Below, in pieces: positions 6,102 through 13,258 of a stretch of 13,258 nt of DNA. The DNA is from Desulfobacula sp. (GTDB taxonomy: Bacteria; Desulfobacterota; Desulfobacteria; Desulfobacterales; Desulfobacteraceae): the NCBI RefSeq assembly GCF_021107415.1, contig NZ_JAIOSW010000121.1, forward strand, positions 1-13,258. The letters run 5' to 3'. Within the stretch, counting starts at the first letter, position 1; each line of letters begins with the position of its first letter. The position numbers and the translations under genes are program-made. The notes below the pieces were generated by a model. It did not search any database, was not told the origin of the DNA, and saw only the letters and a program-made list of their open reading frames with translations.

Positions 6102-8217
6102 GGGCTCCTCTTTCGATTTGTACCTGGTTATCAGTTCTAGAACGTCCTGAAATGGCTTGAACCAGCAATGTGAACAATAACATGGCCAATATAAGAACAG
6201 AGCCATAGGCCACTGCCACGCCTGTATCACCGCTCTCTACCCGCGATAAGATGTAGGTTGTGGCAACATCAGTTCCTGCTGTGGCGAGAAAGATCACCGC
6301 TGAAACAGTTGTCATAGCACGTATAAAGCTATAGGCCATTGAAGAGACAATGGTCGATTTAAGCAATGGCAACAGGACAGACCGGATGGTTTTCAGACTT
6401 CCTGCCCGTTGCAACAAAGAAGCCTCTTCCAGGGTTGTGGAAATTTGGCTCAGAGCAGACATACCACCCCGAATCCCCACAGGCATTGCCCGGATGGCCA
6501 TGGTGATAATCAGAATCATAGCTGTCCCTGTCAACTCTAGGGGGGGAGTATTGAACGCAAGAATATAAGCCACACCTATGACAGTACCAGGAATAGCGAA
6601 GATCAGCACCGTACCGAAATCAATGATACTTCGTCCAAAAAATTGTTTTCTGGTGATGATGTAGGCAATGAGGATTCCCATAAGGGTAGTCAGAGGTGCA
6701 GCAATTATCGAATAAACTATGGAATGAAGGAAAGATGGCCAGGCACCGGATTCAAGTCCTTTAAGCCACAATTCCGCATGATGTGACAGGGTAAGGGAGT
6801 AGTCCGCTCCCCATTGTCTTACAAAACCGCCCAAAAATATGCTGACATACAGGATACCTACCAGCAGCAGCCAGAGGGATATAAAAACGGTCATACCACG
6901 TTGTAATCCAAGAGGTAGCGGAGTCACATTTCCCGAAGTTTCCACTCCAGTGACCGTAACATAAGACTTCTGGCCAATCCATTTTTTTTGAATTACGAAA
7001 ACTGACAGAGAGATGATTAGAAGAATAAAGCCAAGAGCAGCAGCTTTGGCAAAATCAAGCTGTGAGCCTGCAATAGAAAAATAGATTTCCGTGGAGAGCA
7101 CATCATAGTCTCCTCCTAGAACAAGTGGATTGCCAAAGTCCGCTGCTGAAGAAATCATGCCCAACAGAAAAGCATTTGCGATGGCAGGTCTAAGCAACGG
7201 CAATGTTACGCTCCACAGTGTTTTCCACCGGTCGGCACGCATAGTTAGTGAAGCTTCCTCCATGGCCGGATTGATAGAGGAAAGCATTCCGCTTATTACC
7301 ATGTAGCTGACAGGGGTTAAGGAGAGTGTTTGAGCCAGAAAAATACCTGTGAAACCGTAGATATATCCTGATCGTTCAAAGATTCCCTGGGCACCCTCTG
7401 GTGTAAAAATACCATTTGGTCCCAGCAGGTATATCAAACCATCATTGATCATGCCAGCTCTTCCAAAGAGCAGGATTAATGACATACCCACAACAAACGG
7501 CGGCGTAATAATGGGTAATATGTAGAAAATTCGTATCAGATACCTGAACCGTGTAGTGGCCCGGACTGAATACAGGGCAAAAATTAGTCCAAAAATCGTA
7601 GTGGTAAAACCTACGGCAACCGCTAACTGCAATGTATTCCCAATGATTCTGCCCACACCGAATGAGGTGATGATACGAAAAAACTGAAAGGGAGAAAATC
7701 CACCGGTTTTATCAAAAAGCAATCGATAGAAAATTTCCCATACAGGGAAAAAGATAAAAGCGATAACCATGAAAATGATAAAGATCACAGCACCGGCAAT
7801 AAATGTATCTCCCCGCTGAAATCCAAGTTCGGAAATACCGATGGCAAAAAGGGCTGCCATACACATGATGACAACTCCTGCCCCAAGTCCCATAGGAGTT
7901 TCGGTGACAATGAAGCTGAGAAGTATGCTGCCAATCACTAATCCAGATGCTTTTGTGTAAAACCATCCGGATCCTTTTTTAGGAAACCTGATCCATGCAA
8001 ACGGGGCGATGAACGCAAGAAAGGTTGGTAGCAGGAGTGTGGTCCGATTACACTTCCATCCCAAAGCAGTTATCAACTCATCCATTGTTGAGTCAGTCAG
8101 ACCGTAATCAAGAGCAATCCACGGAAAAAACCAGTAGGCAGCAAAGGCAATACCCACCCAGGAGAAAATGACCCACGGGCTAACCTCTCCAGGTGCTGTT
8201 TTAGTTTTAAACTTCAT
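6094..8217 (-). CDS. afuB: ABC importer fused double permease (AfuB/FbpB-like)
   Basis: 707 residues, very hydrophobic, with two binding-protein-dependent permease domains in one chain. Each has an EAA loop for ATPase contact: EEASLTMRADRWKTLWSVTL (320-339) and EEASLLQRAGSLKTIRSVLL (597-616). The two loops are clearly related, so the protein is an internal duplication. Before the first permease domain (which begins near residue 185) there are about five extra transmembrane helices (roughly 15-35, 60-76, 90-105, 110-130 and 138-160). This makes it longer than classical FbpB (about 500 residues) and closer to the ~690-residue AfuB of Pasteurellaceae as I remember it. The start at 8217 has no convincing Shine-Dalgarno sequence. 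The gene begins 153 bp after the binding-protein gene and overlaps the ATPase gene by 8 bp. Substrate identity depends on the binding protein. Confidence 0.92.
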   Translation of the reverse strand: MKFKTKTAPGEVSPWVIFSWVGIAFAAYWFFPWIALDYGLTDSTMDELITALGWKCNRTTLLLPTFLAFIAPFAWIRFPKKGSGWFYTKASGLVIGSILLSFIVTETPMGLGAGVVIMCMAALFAIGISELGFQRGDTFIAGAVIFIIFMVIAFIFFPVWEIFYRLLFDKTGGFSPFQFFRIITSFGVGRIIGNTLQLAVAVGFTTTIFGLIFALYSVRATTRFRYLIRIFYILPIITPPFVVGMSLILLFGRAGMINDGLIYLLGPNGIFTPEGAQGIFERSGYIYGFTGIFLAQTLSLTPVSYMVISGMLSSINPAMEEASLTMRADRWKTLWSVTLPLLRPAIANAFLLGMISSAADFGNPLVLGGDYDVLSTEIYFSIAGSQLDFAKAAALGFILLIISLSVFVIQKKWIGQKSYVTVTGVETSGNVTPLPLGLQRGMTVFISLWLLLVGILYVSIFLGGFVRQWGADYSLTLSHHAELWLKGLESGAWPSFLHSIVYSIIAAPLTTLMGILIAYIITRKQFFGRSIIDFGTVLIFAIPGTVIGVAYILAFNTPPLELTGTAMILIITMAIRAMPVGIRGGMSALSQISTTLEEASLLQRAGSLKTIRSVLLPLLKSTIVSSMAYSFIRAMTTVSAVIFLATAGTDVATTYILSRVESGDTGVAVAYGSVLILAMLLFTLLVQAISGRSRTDNQVQIERGAHE

Positions 8218-8370
8218 AGTATAAAAGCATATTCTCAGACTCTATCTTAGAGTACAGGTTTTTATTGGAATACCAGTGTGAAATATCAGTGATAATAAAA
8301 ATGGTATGTATCCCAAAATCCCTGTAGTGAGAATTTCAGGATACAATATTTAACAAATTCTCAATATGCT
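8218..8370 (-). other. Intergenic spacer between binding protein and permease genes, with small inverted repeats
   Basis: 153 bp without a gene. On the minus strand it can form a perfect 6-bp hairpin with a 3-base loop (ACTCTA AGA TAGAGT, 8253-8239) about 20 bases before the permease start, and a GTATCC/GGATAC inverted repeat (8344-8339 with 8313-8308) just downstream of the binding-protein stop, which overlaps a CCTG/CAGG pair. Neither is followed by a T-run long enough for a clean terminator. In importer operons such spacers often stabilise the upstream mRNA so that more binding protein than permease is made. That role is inferred from position only. Confidence 0.35.
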
Positions 8371-9393
8371 TTATCGTTTAAGTGGTTTGATCTCTTTGAC
8401 CCAGCGGTCAATCAAATTTGCCCGCATTTTTTCCGAACCATATTTAACAAAGTCATAATCAATAAGATTTACCTCATCTAACCGGATAGCTTCTTTGGGA
8501 ACATTGGCATTTATATTTGTGGGTACCTGGAACATCTTCACCCGCTGTGGCACTTCCTGACCTTCAGCACTCAGCATGAAATCAACGAATTTCTTGGCAT
8601 TTTCAAGATTTCGTGCCTTTTTAATAATGCTCAGACCACCGATTTCATAACCGGTACCTTCCGAGGGTACAATGAGTTCCAGGGGAAACCCATTGGACTT
8701 TTGAAGGGCATGGTCATGCAAAAAGCCGATACCAATTAAAGTTTCACCGCGAGCTGCAGCCTTTCCGGGTGCAGAACCTGACTTAGTGTACTGGTTTACA
8801 TTTTTATGCAGTCTGGCCAGATACTTGAATGCACCGTCCTCGCCTTTAAGCTGTACCATGGTGGCCAGGACAGTGTAAGCAGTGCCGGAACTCTGCGGGC
8901 TTGCTACCTGAACCATACCTTTATATTCCGGTTTTGTCAGGTCTTCCCAGGATCTTGGCATTGGAAGGTTTTCTTCCTTAAGAAGTTTTGTGTTTACAGA
9001 GTAGCCAAGGACGCCTGCATAGACACCTGCACTGTGGTGCTGTTGGCTTGTTGCTGGGTTTTTGAATTTTTCACCAATCTCTTTAAGCATGGGAGACTTG
9101 TAAGATTCCAGCAATCCGTTGACACCCGCCTGGGAATGGGGATCAAGGGTTCCTGCATACCATACATCCCCTTTAGGATTATCCTTTTCTGCAAGAATCT
9201 TGGCATATGTGGAGCCGGATCCGGCCCGGGTCATCTGGACTTTTACATCGTATTTTTTTGCAAATTCATCGGCTACTGCCTGGCAGGCAAATGGCTCATT
9301 TGAGCAGTAAATTATCAGCCGTCCTTCTGCAAACGCACTGATAGTGGGAACACACATGGCAATAGCAATAAAATACATCATTAAACGTTTCAT
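8371..9393 (-). CDS. afuA: Periplasmic substrate-binding protein, AfuA/FbpA family (probably sugar-phosphate or other organophosphate type)
   Basis: 340 residues. A Sec signal peptide (KR at 2-3, hydrophobic core 4-19, likely cleavage after AFA at residue 22) directs export; the mature part is a two-lobed COG1840 (AfuA/FbpA) binding protein. Ferric-binding members carry a Tyr-Tyr pair in the NNYYWY segment; the matching stretch here, about 221-229, reads GIGFLHDHA with no tyrosine. His226, Asp227 and Glu250 (GYEIGG) match the sugar-contacting His-Asp...Glu of hexose-phosphate binder AfuA, including the 24-residue gap as I recall it. The serine/glycine stretches AGSGSTYAK (57-65) and SPQSSGTAY (165-173) could hold a phosphate. 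I start at the ATG at 9393, six bases after AAGGAG; the ATG at 9399 abuts the AAGGAG with no room for ribosome spacing. First gene of the importer operon. Confidence 0.9.
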   Translation of the reverse strand: MKRLMMYFIAIAMCVPTISAFAEGRLIIYCSNEPFACQAVADEFAKKYDVKVQMTRAGSGSTYAKILAEKDNPKGDVWYAGTLDPHSQAGVNGLLESYKSPMLKEIGEKFKNPATSQQHHSAGVYAGVLGYSVNTKLLKEENLPMPRSWEDLTKPEYKGMVQVASPQSSGTAYTVLATMVQLKGEDGAFKYLARLHKNVNQYTKSGSAPGKAAARGETLIGIGFLHDHALQKSNGFPLELIVPSEGTGYEIGGLSIIKKARNLENAKKFVDFMLSAEGQEVPQRVKMFQVPTNINANVPKEAIRLDEVNLIDYDFVKYGSEKMRANLIDRWVKEIKPLKR

Positions 9394-9635
9394 GATCATC
9401 TCCTTATATAGAATTAAAAATAGGGTTGTTATGATATCCCGGTTTATTTTACTATCAGGATAATCAAATTTTTCTTTTAGAGAACCTTAGCAAAGCTTTT
9501 CAATGTTGGCAATATTAATTCACGGTAAATTTGTTCCTCTAAGTAAAAAGAATTTTTACTGTTAAGAATGGTCCAGGACTGCGATTCGGGGGAAAGGATG
9601 CCATTGATCAACCACTTAAAAAACAGAATAAAAAT
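9394..9635 (-). promoter_or_regulatory. Upstream region of the importer operon with AT-rich palindrome and a weak promoter candidate
   Basis: About 240 bp with no gene, between the fumarase terminator and the binding-protein start. It should hold the promoter for the importer operon. The best match I can see is TTGAAA (9503-9498), an 18-bp spacer and TAAAAG (9479-9474), which is weak. Further upstream lies a perfect palindrome with 8-bp arms and a 3-base centre (9542-9560, AGTAAAAA/TTTTTACT), extendable by three pairs across one bulged base. It could be an operator or an AT-rich hairpin. It does not resemble a Fur box. The ribosome binding site AAGGAG is at 9405-9400. Confidence 0.35.
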
Positions 9636-9668
9636 GCCCCGAAAGTGATTAATAATCTCTTCCGGGGC
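9636..9668 (-). terminator. Rho-independent terminator of the frdAB-fumarase transcript
   Basis: On the minus strand, 27 bases after the fumarase stop, GCCCCGGAAG pairs with CTTTCGGGGC (10 pairs including one G-U). Inside this stem, across an A-A mismatch, GATT pairs with AATC around an ATT loop. The hairpin is followed by ATTTTTATT and another T-run down to about 9619. This is a strong intrinsic terminator and separates the fumarate module from the importer operon. Confidence 0.92.
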
Positions 9669-9694
9669 TTTAAAAAAGTTAAGAATAGACGTAA

Positions 9695-11305
9695 TTACAA
9701 CAGATCAGCATAAAAATCATTGCCCTTATCGTCAACAATGATAAAGGCAGGAAAATTTTCCACGGTGATCATATAAACAGCTTCCATACCCAGTTCTTCG
9801 TATTCAACCAATTCGACTTTCTTGATAAAGTCTTTTCCGAGACGGGCAGCAGGACCACCGGGCGAGCCTAGGTAAAATCCGCCGTATTTCCTGCAGGCGT
9901 CAGTCACCTGTTTGCTTCTATTCCCTTTTGCCAGCATGATCATGGAGGCGCCCTCTTTCTGGAAGATGGGTACATAGGGGTCCATTCTTCCGGCAGTGGT
10001 GGGACCAAAGGCTCCGGAAGCCTCACCATCCGGTGTTTTAGCAGGGCCTGCATAATAAATAATATGATTTTTCAGATATTCAGGCAACCCATTGCCCGCT
10101 TCAAAGCCTTCCATAAATTTTGCATGGGCAATGTCCCTTCCCACAATGATTTTACCGGTTAAGGAAAGCCTTGTGGCAACAGGATATTTGGAAAGTTCAG
10201 CCCGAATCTCGTCCATGGGCCTGTTCAAATCGATCTGGACGGCCTCTTTCATTTCAGGTTCTTTTTTCGGCAGGTATTGAGCAGGATCTTCTTCCAGCTG
10301 CTCTAAAAAAACACCATCCCTTGTAATTTTTCCCTTGATCTGACGGTCAGCAGAACAGGAAACCCCAATACCAACGGGACAGGAGGCTCCATGCCTTGGC
10401 AGACGGATCACCCGGATATCCAGAGCAAAGTGCTTGCCACCGAACTGGGCACCAAGTCCAAGTTCCTGGGATTTTATCAGCACCTTTTCTTCCAGATCAA
10501 TATCCCTGAACGCATGGGCTGTTTCACTGCCCTTTACGGGCAAAGAATCCAGATATCTTGCCGAGGCCAGTTTCACGGCTTTTAAATTGAGTTCCGCCGA
10601 AGTTCCGCCGATGACAAAGGCGATATAATATGGCGGACATGCTGCTGTCCCAAGGCTCTTCATTTTTTCCATCATAAAATTGATCAGAGTCTCTTCAGAA
10701 TTCAATACTGCCTTTGTCATCTGAAAAAGAGCTGTTTTATTGGCGGAGCCGCCCCCTTTTGCCATGAATAAGAACTTGTACGCCTCTCCCTGAACAGAAC
10801 CGATATCAATCTGAGCCGGCAAATTGGTCTTGGTATTCATTTCCTTGTACATGGTCAGCGGCGCATTCTGGGAATATCTTAAATAATTTTGTGTATATGC
10901 CTGATAGACACCCCTGGACAATTCTTCTTCATCATCTGTCCAGGTCCAGACCTGCTGGCCTTTTTTCGCCATTATAATGGCGGTTCCCGTATCCTGGCAC
11001 ATGGGATAAACCATATCAGATGCAATCACGGCATTTTTCAAAAGTTCCAGGGCTACATACCGGTCATTGTCGCTGCTTTGGGGATCATCAATGATATTAT
11101 TTAACTTCTCAAGATGTTCAGACCTGTAGAGATGGGCCACATCTTTAAAAGCCTGGGTTGAAAGCAAGGTGATGGCTTGCGGTTCTATCATGAGAATCTC
11201 TTTTCCTTCAAACTCTCTTACCCTGACATGTTCTTTAGTAAGAAGACGATATTGGGTCGTATCTTCTCCTAAAGGGAACATAGTCTCAAATTTAAATTCA
11301 CTCAT
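9695..11305 (-). CDS. fumA: Fumarate hydratase, class I, single-chain [4Fe-4S] type (FumA/FumB-like)
   Basis: 536 residues, with the alpha (N-terminal) and beta (C-terminal, from about 375) domains fused. It hydrates fumarate to malate with an oxygen-sensitive [4Fe-4S] cluster that binds substrate directly. Cluster cysteines are Cys103 (YPMCQDTGT), Cys223 (TAACPPYY) and Cys317 (GVSCSADRQ); their spacings (120 and 94) nearly equal those of E. coli Fum[23 protein letters not shown] (289-310, shown here in part as [10 protein letters not shown]) and [20 protein letters not shown] (419-438) are further family blocks, the latter in the beta domain. An AAAGG lies about nine bases before the start. 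It follows frdB by 74 bp and ends at a strong terminator, so succinate oxidation or fumarate reduction and fumarate hydration are genetically linked. Tartrate dehydratases share the fold, but the frd context favours fumarase. Confidence 0.96.
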   Translation of the reverse strand: MSEFKFETMFPLGEDTTQYRLLTKEHVRVREFEGKEILMIEPQAITLLSTQAFKDVAHLYRSEHLEKLNNIIDDPQSSDNDRYVALELLKNAVIASDMVYPMCQDTGTAIIMAKKGQQVWTWTDDEEELSRGVYQAYTQNYLRYSQNAPLTMYKEMNTKTNLPAQIDIGSVQGEAYKFLFMAKGGGSANKTALFQMTKAVLNSEETLINFMMEKMKSLGTAACPPYYIAFVIGGTSAELNLKAVKLASARYLDSLPVKGSETAHAFRDIDLEEKVLIKSQELGLGAQFGGKHFALDIRVIRLPRHGASCPVGIGVSCSADRQIKGKITRDGVFLEQLEEDPAQYLPKKEPEMKEAVQIDLNRPMDEIRAELSKYPVATRLSLTGKIIVGRDIAHAKFMEGFEAGNGLPEYLKNHIIYYAGPAKTPDGEASGAFGPTTAGRMDPYVPIFQKEGASMIMLAKGNRSKQVTDACRKYGGFYLGSPGGPAARLGKDFIKKVELVEYEELGMEAVYMITVENFPAFIIVDDKGNDFYADLL

Positions 11306-11379
11306 TTTATTAACCTTTCAATTGAAATATAAGACAACATTTCATTTATTTCTCATAATTCAAAACTTATCATTCAAAA
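11306..11379 (-). repeat. frdB-fumarase intergenic gap with a 14-bp tandem repeat
   Basis: The 74-bp AT-rich gap contains two adjacent 14-bp copies (11352-11365 and 11366-11379) that agree at 12 of 14 positions and abut the frdB stop. A 12-bp palindrome, TTTCAATTGAAA (11316-11327), overlaps the ribosome binding site of the fumarase gene. I see no terminator and no convincing promoter, so read-through from frdAB is likely. Confidence 0.4.
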
Positions 11380-12114
11380 TTATCTAACCAGAACCATTTT
11401 CCTTCGAAGATATGCAATCTGGGTCTGATGCGGCAGATCCTTGGGACAATAGTCTTCACATCCTAAAAGGGTCATGCAGCCAAACACGCCGTCATCATCA
11501 CCTACAATTTCATAAAACTCTTCATCGGTCCGTTTATCCCTGGGGTCCAGAGCGAATCTTGCCAGCCGCATAAATCCCACGGCAGAAAGAAAATCCGGTC
11601 TCATCCGTTTGGTTGCACAGGCAGATACGCAACATCCGCATTCCACGCATCGTTCAAGCTCATAAATCTCATCAGCTACATCCGGGTCCATGCGTTCCTC
11701 AAGTTTTTCATAATTGACTTCATCTACATATGTGTCATGAATCCAGGATTCTACCCGCTCTGACATGGCCCGCATGAATTTCCCCGTATTGACGGAAAGA
11801 TCGCCTATCAGCTCAAATCCCGGCAGCGGCAGCAATTTAATCTGACCGTCTTCAAACGTGGATGTCATGGTTCTGCATGCAAGGGTCGGCTGTCCGTTAA
11901 CCACCATGGCACAGGAACCGCAGATACCGGCTCTGCAGACAAAATCAAACTGTAGGGATGGGTCCTGCTGCTCACGGATATCGTTCAATGCAATAAAAAT
12001 TGTCATCCCTGTGGCTTCTTTAACCTCATAGGTTACCATACGAGGTTTGTCACCCTTTTTCTGGGGATTATATCTAAAAATTTGAAATTTTAAAATTCTT
12101 TCTTGATCACTCAT
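11380..12114 (-). CDS. frdB: Fumarate reductase / succinate dehydrogenase iron-sulfur subunit
   Basis: 244 residues. It carries electrons between the FAD subunit and the membrane quinone site through three clusters. The N-terminal ferredoxin domain binds [2Fe-2S] with Cys60, Cys65, Cys68 (CRAGICGSC) and Cys80. The C-terminal domain has CVECGCCVSAC (156-166) and GCMTLLGCEDYCPKD (212-226). By comparison with E. coli FrdB, [4Fe-4S] uses Cys156, Cys159, Cys162 and Cys223, and [3Fe-4S] uses Cys166, Cys213 and Cys219, with the same 6- and 4-residue spacing. All ligands are present. The start overlaps the frdA stop by one base (TAATG), a sign of translational coupling; GGGGG precedes it by nine bases. 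The overall sequence style is that of the Wolinella/Geobacter menaquinone enzymes (type B, with a dihaem cytochrome b partner), which can run in either direction. Confidence 0.97.
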   Translation of the reverse strand: MSDQERILKFQIFRYNPQKKGDKPRMVTYEVKEATGMTIFIALNDIREQQDPSLQFDFVCRAGICGSCAMVVNGQPTLACRTMTSTFEDGQIKLLPLPGFELIGDLSVNTGKFMRAMSERVESWIHDTYVDEVNYEKLEERMDPDVADEIYELERCVECGCCVSACATKRMRPDFLSAVGFMRLARFALDPRDKRTDEEFYEIVGDDDGVFGCMTLLGCEDYCPKDLPHQTQIAYLRRKMVLVR

Positions 12115-13258
12115 TATTTAAACCCCCTGCCTATACGCTCATTTTTGCCTTTGAATTTTTCCGGAATCGGAATTGGATTTAACAGTTCCTGCAACTCAAA
12201 CCTGTCTGCTCCGGGGGTTGCTTTTTTAATCTCTTCAATTTCCTGTTCCCGCTTGGCAGTATCCGGATGATGGACGGTATTATCAACACCATAGCCCCTT
12301 GATGCCGGCGGCAGCTCCATTTTCATGATATTCAGATCTTCATAGGTAAGTTCAGGAAGATCGACTGAATTATTTTTCCATGTAGTAAGCGTTCTTTTCA
12401 ACCAGTCCCTGTCATTTCTTTCCGGGTAATCTTCCCTGGCATGGCCGCCGCGGCTTTCAGTTCTGAGCATGGCGCCATAAGCCACACACTGGGCAAGTTT
12501 AATCATTTTGGGTACCCTTATGGCTTCCACCAGTTCCGGGTTGGAAGAACTGATCCTGTTTCTCAAGGCGATTCTCTTTGCCCGCTGGTTTAAGACTTTT
12601 AATTCTTCAACAGCTTGCTCTAGGTCTTCTCCATTTCTGAAAATACCCACCTTGTCCATCATAATCTTCTGCATTTCAGCCTTTAACTTGAACGGATTTT
12701 CACCAAAATCTCTAATCAGAAGATCCGTGATTTTCTTTTCTTCCTGTTTCATAAATTGCTGAATAGTGGAGGAACTCACATTTAATGCATTTGCTGAACA
12801 ATAATCAGCCACATATTCACCCACAATCATTCCTGCCACAACTGTTTCAGCAACAGAGTTGCCGCCCAGCCGGTTAAATCCATGCAAATCCCAGCAAGCG
12901 GCCTCACCGGCAGCAAAAAGGCCTTTAAGCGTTGGACTTTCCCCTGTGGGTTTGGTTCTGATTCCGCCCATGGAATAATGCTGGGTGGGTCTGACCGGGA
13001 TATACTCTTCAACAGGATCAATACCCAGAAAATATTCACAGATTTCTTTTACTTCCCTTAAGTTCTTTTCAATGTGCTTGCGGCCCAACAGGGTAATGTC
13101 CAGCCAGAGGTGATCCCCATAACGAGACGGGACACCCTTGCCTTTTCTCATGTGCTCAATCATTCTGCGGGATACAACATCTCTTGAGGCCAGCTCCTTT
13201 TTGCCGGGTTCATAATCCGGCATAAACCGGTATCCATCTTTGTCAAGAAGAAGGCCGC
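12114..13258 (-). CDS. frdA: Fumarate reductase / succinate dehydrogenase flavoprotein subunit, C-terminal part (partial, cut by window edge)
   Basis: The frame is open through the right edge; 380 codons are visible and the N-terminal FAD-binding portion (roughly 270 residues) is missing. An internal Met codon at 13223 is not the start: the sequence before it (LLLDKDGYRFM) is a conserved FrdA segment. Active-site landmarks remain: the catalytic Arg in ELASRDVVSR, the substrate His in TQHYSMGG 68 residues later, and the Arg in GFNRLGGNS. The His and the two Arg align with the fumarate/succinate-binding residues of Wolinella FrdA. AGEAACWDLHGFNRLGGNS is the covalent-flavin family's late FAD-contact block. 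frdB follows with a one-base overlap. frdC is expected upstream, outside the window. Direction of catalysis (succinate oxidation or fumarate reduction) cannot be told from sequence. Confidence 0.97.
   Translation of the reverse strand, partial: GLLLDKDGYRFMPDYEPGKKELASRDVVSRRMIEHMRKGKGVPSRYGDHLWLDITLLGRKHIEKNLREVKEICEYFLGIDPVEEYIPVRPTQHYSMGGIRTKPTGESPTLKGLFAAGEAACWDLHGFNRLGGNSVAETVVAGMIVGEYVADYCSANALNVSSSTIQQFMKQEEKKITDLLIRDFGENPFKLKAEMQKIMMDKVGIFRNGEDLEQAVEELKVLNQRAKRIALRNRISSSNPELVEAIRVPKMIKLAQCVAYGAMLRTESRGGHAREDYPERNDRDWLKRTLTTWKNNSVDLPELTYEDLNIMKMELPPASRGYGVDNTVHHPDTAKREQEIEEIKKATPGADRFELQELLNPIPIPEKFKGKNERIGRGFK

Noticed and set aside
6102..6230. A 43-codon N-terminal extension of the ATPase reading frame
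   Set aside because: It lies inside the permease gene in another frame, has no ribosome binding site at its first ATG, and encodes Trp/Cys-rich sequence unlike the family; GAGGAG just before the ATG at 6101 marks the true start.
8228..8370. GCATATT/AATATGC inverted repeat at the two ends of the binding-protein/permease gap
   Set aside because: Seven bases far apart in AT-rich DNA are expected by chance.
9394..9399. ATG at 9399 as start of the binding-protein gene
   Set aside because: It directly abuts AAGGAG with no spacing; the ATG at 9393 is six bases away and begins a standard signal peptide.
9400..9635. Fur box or riboswitch upstream of the importer operon
   Set aside because: I searched for GATAAT-like repeats and for conserved riboswitch cores and saw neither; the only clear structure is the AT-rich palindrome.
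1..13258. Mobile elements, CRISPR arrays, tRNA or rRNA genes, phage or defence genes
   Set aside because: No transposase or integrase motifs, regular spaced repeats, tRNA-like cloverleafs or rRNA sequence were seen; the window is compact metabolic and transport genes on one strand.

Overview
The window is a 13.3 kb stretch of bacterial core and accessory metabolism in which every supportable gene lies on the minus strand. Gene content points to a strictly anaerobic Desulfobacterota, most likely a sulfate reducer of the Desulfobacteraceae type. The clues are a Wolinella/Geobacter-type fumarate reductase/succinate dehydrogenase (frdAB) followed by a one-chain class I [4Fe-4S] fumarase, an oxygen-sensitive [4Fe-4S] cysteine desulfidase, and a Cache-domain histidine kinase with its own response regulator. 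The taxonomic call is an inference from gene content; no rRNA or marker gene is present.

In transcription order (right to left), module 1 is frdA (cut by the right edge; only the C-terminal 380 codons are visible), frdB and a class I fumarase (positions 13258 to 9695). It ends in a strong intrinsic terminator at 9636-9668. These enzymes interconvert succinate, fumarate and malate, either as TCA-cycle steps or as fumarate respiration. frdC, the membrane cytochrome b subunit, is expected just beyond the right edge.

Module 2 starts after a 295-bp intergenic region (9394-9694) that must hold a promoter. It is an ABC importer: a periplasmic binding protein (9393-8371), a fused double permease (8217-6094) and an ATPase (6101-4992). 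By family it would usually be labelled an iron(III) transporter (Afu/Fbp/Fut). The binding protein lacks the tyrosine pair of ferric-binding proteins at the expected place. Instead it carries a His-Asp...Glu triad with the spacing I recall for the hexose-phosphate binder AfuA, so a phosphorylated organic substrate is more likely.

Module 3 follows only 32 bp downstream with no visible terminator: class II fumarase fumC, a small RibD_C/dihydrofolate-reductase-like protein, an L-cysteine desulfidase (CyuA family), a membrane sensor kinase with an sCache_2-like sensor domain, and the start of its response regulator, cut by the left edge. Spacings within this module are 20-43 bp, so it could be read through from the transporter promoter. 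A perfect TTGACA -35 hexamer lies just in front of the kinase gene.

Together the window codes for dicarboxylate interconversion by two unrelated fumarases, cysteine breakdown to pyruvate, ammonia and sulfide, uptake of a probably phosphorylated solute, and a signal pathway that may sense a small organic acid. No mobile elements, tRNA/rRNA genes or CRISPR arrays were seen. I did not find a clearly novel defence or mobile system; the most useful leads are the transporter substrate and the odd fumC-DHFR-cyuA-kinase neighbourhood.
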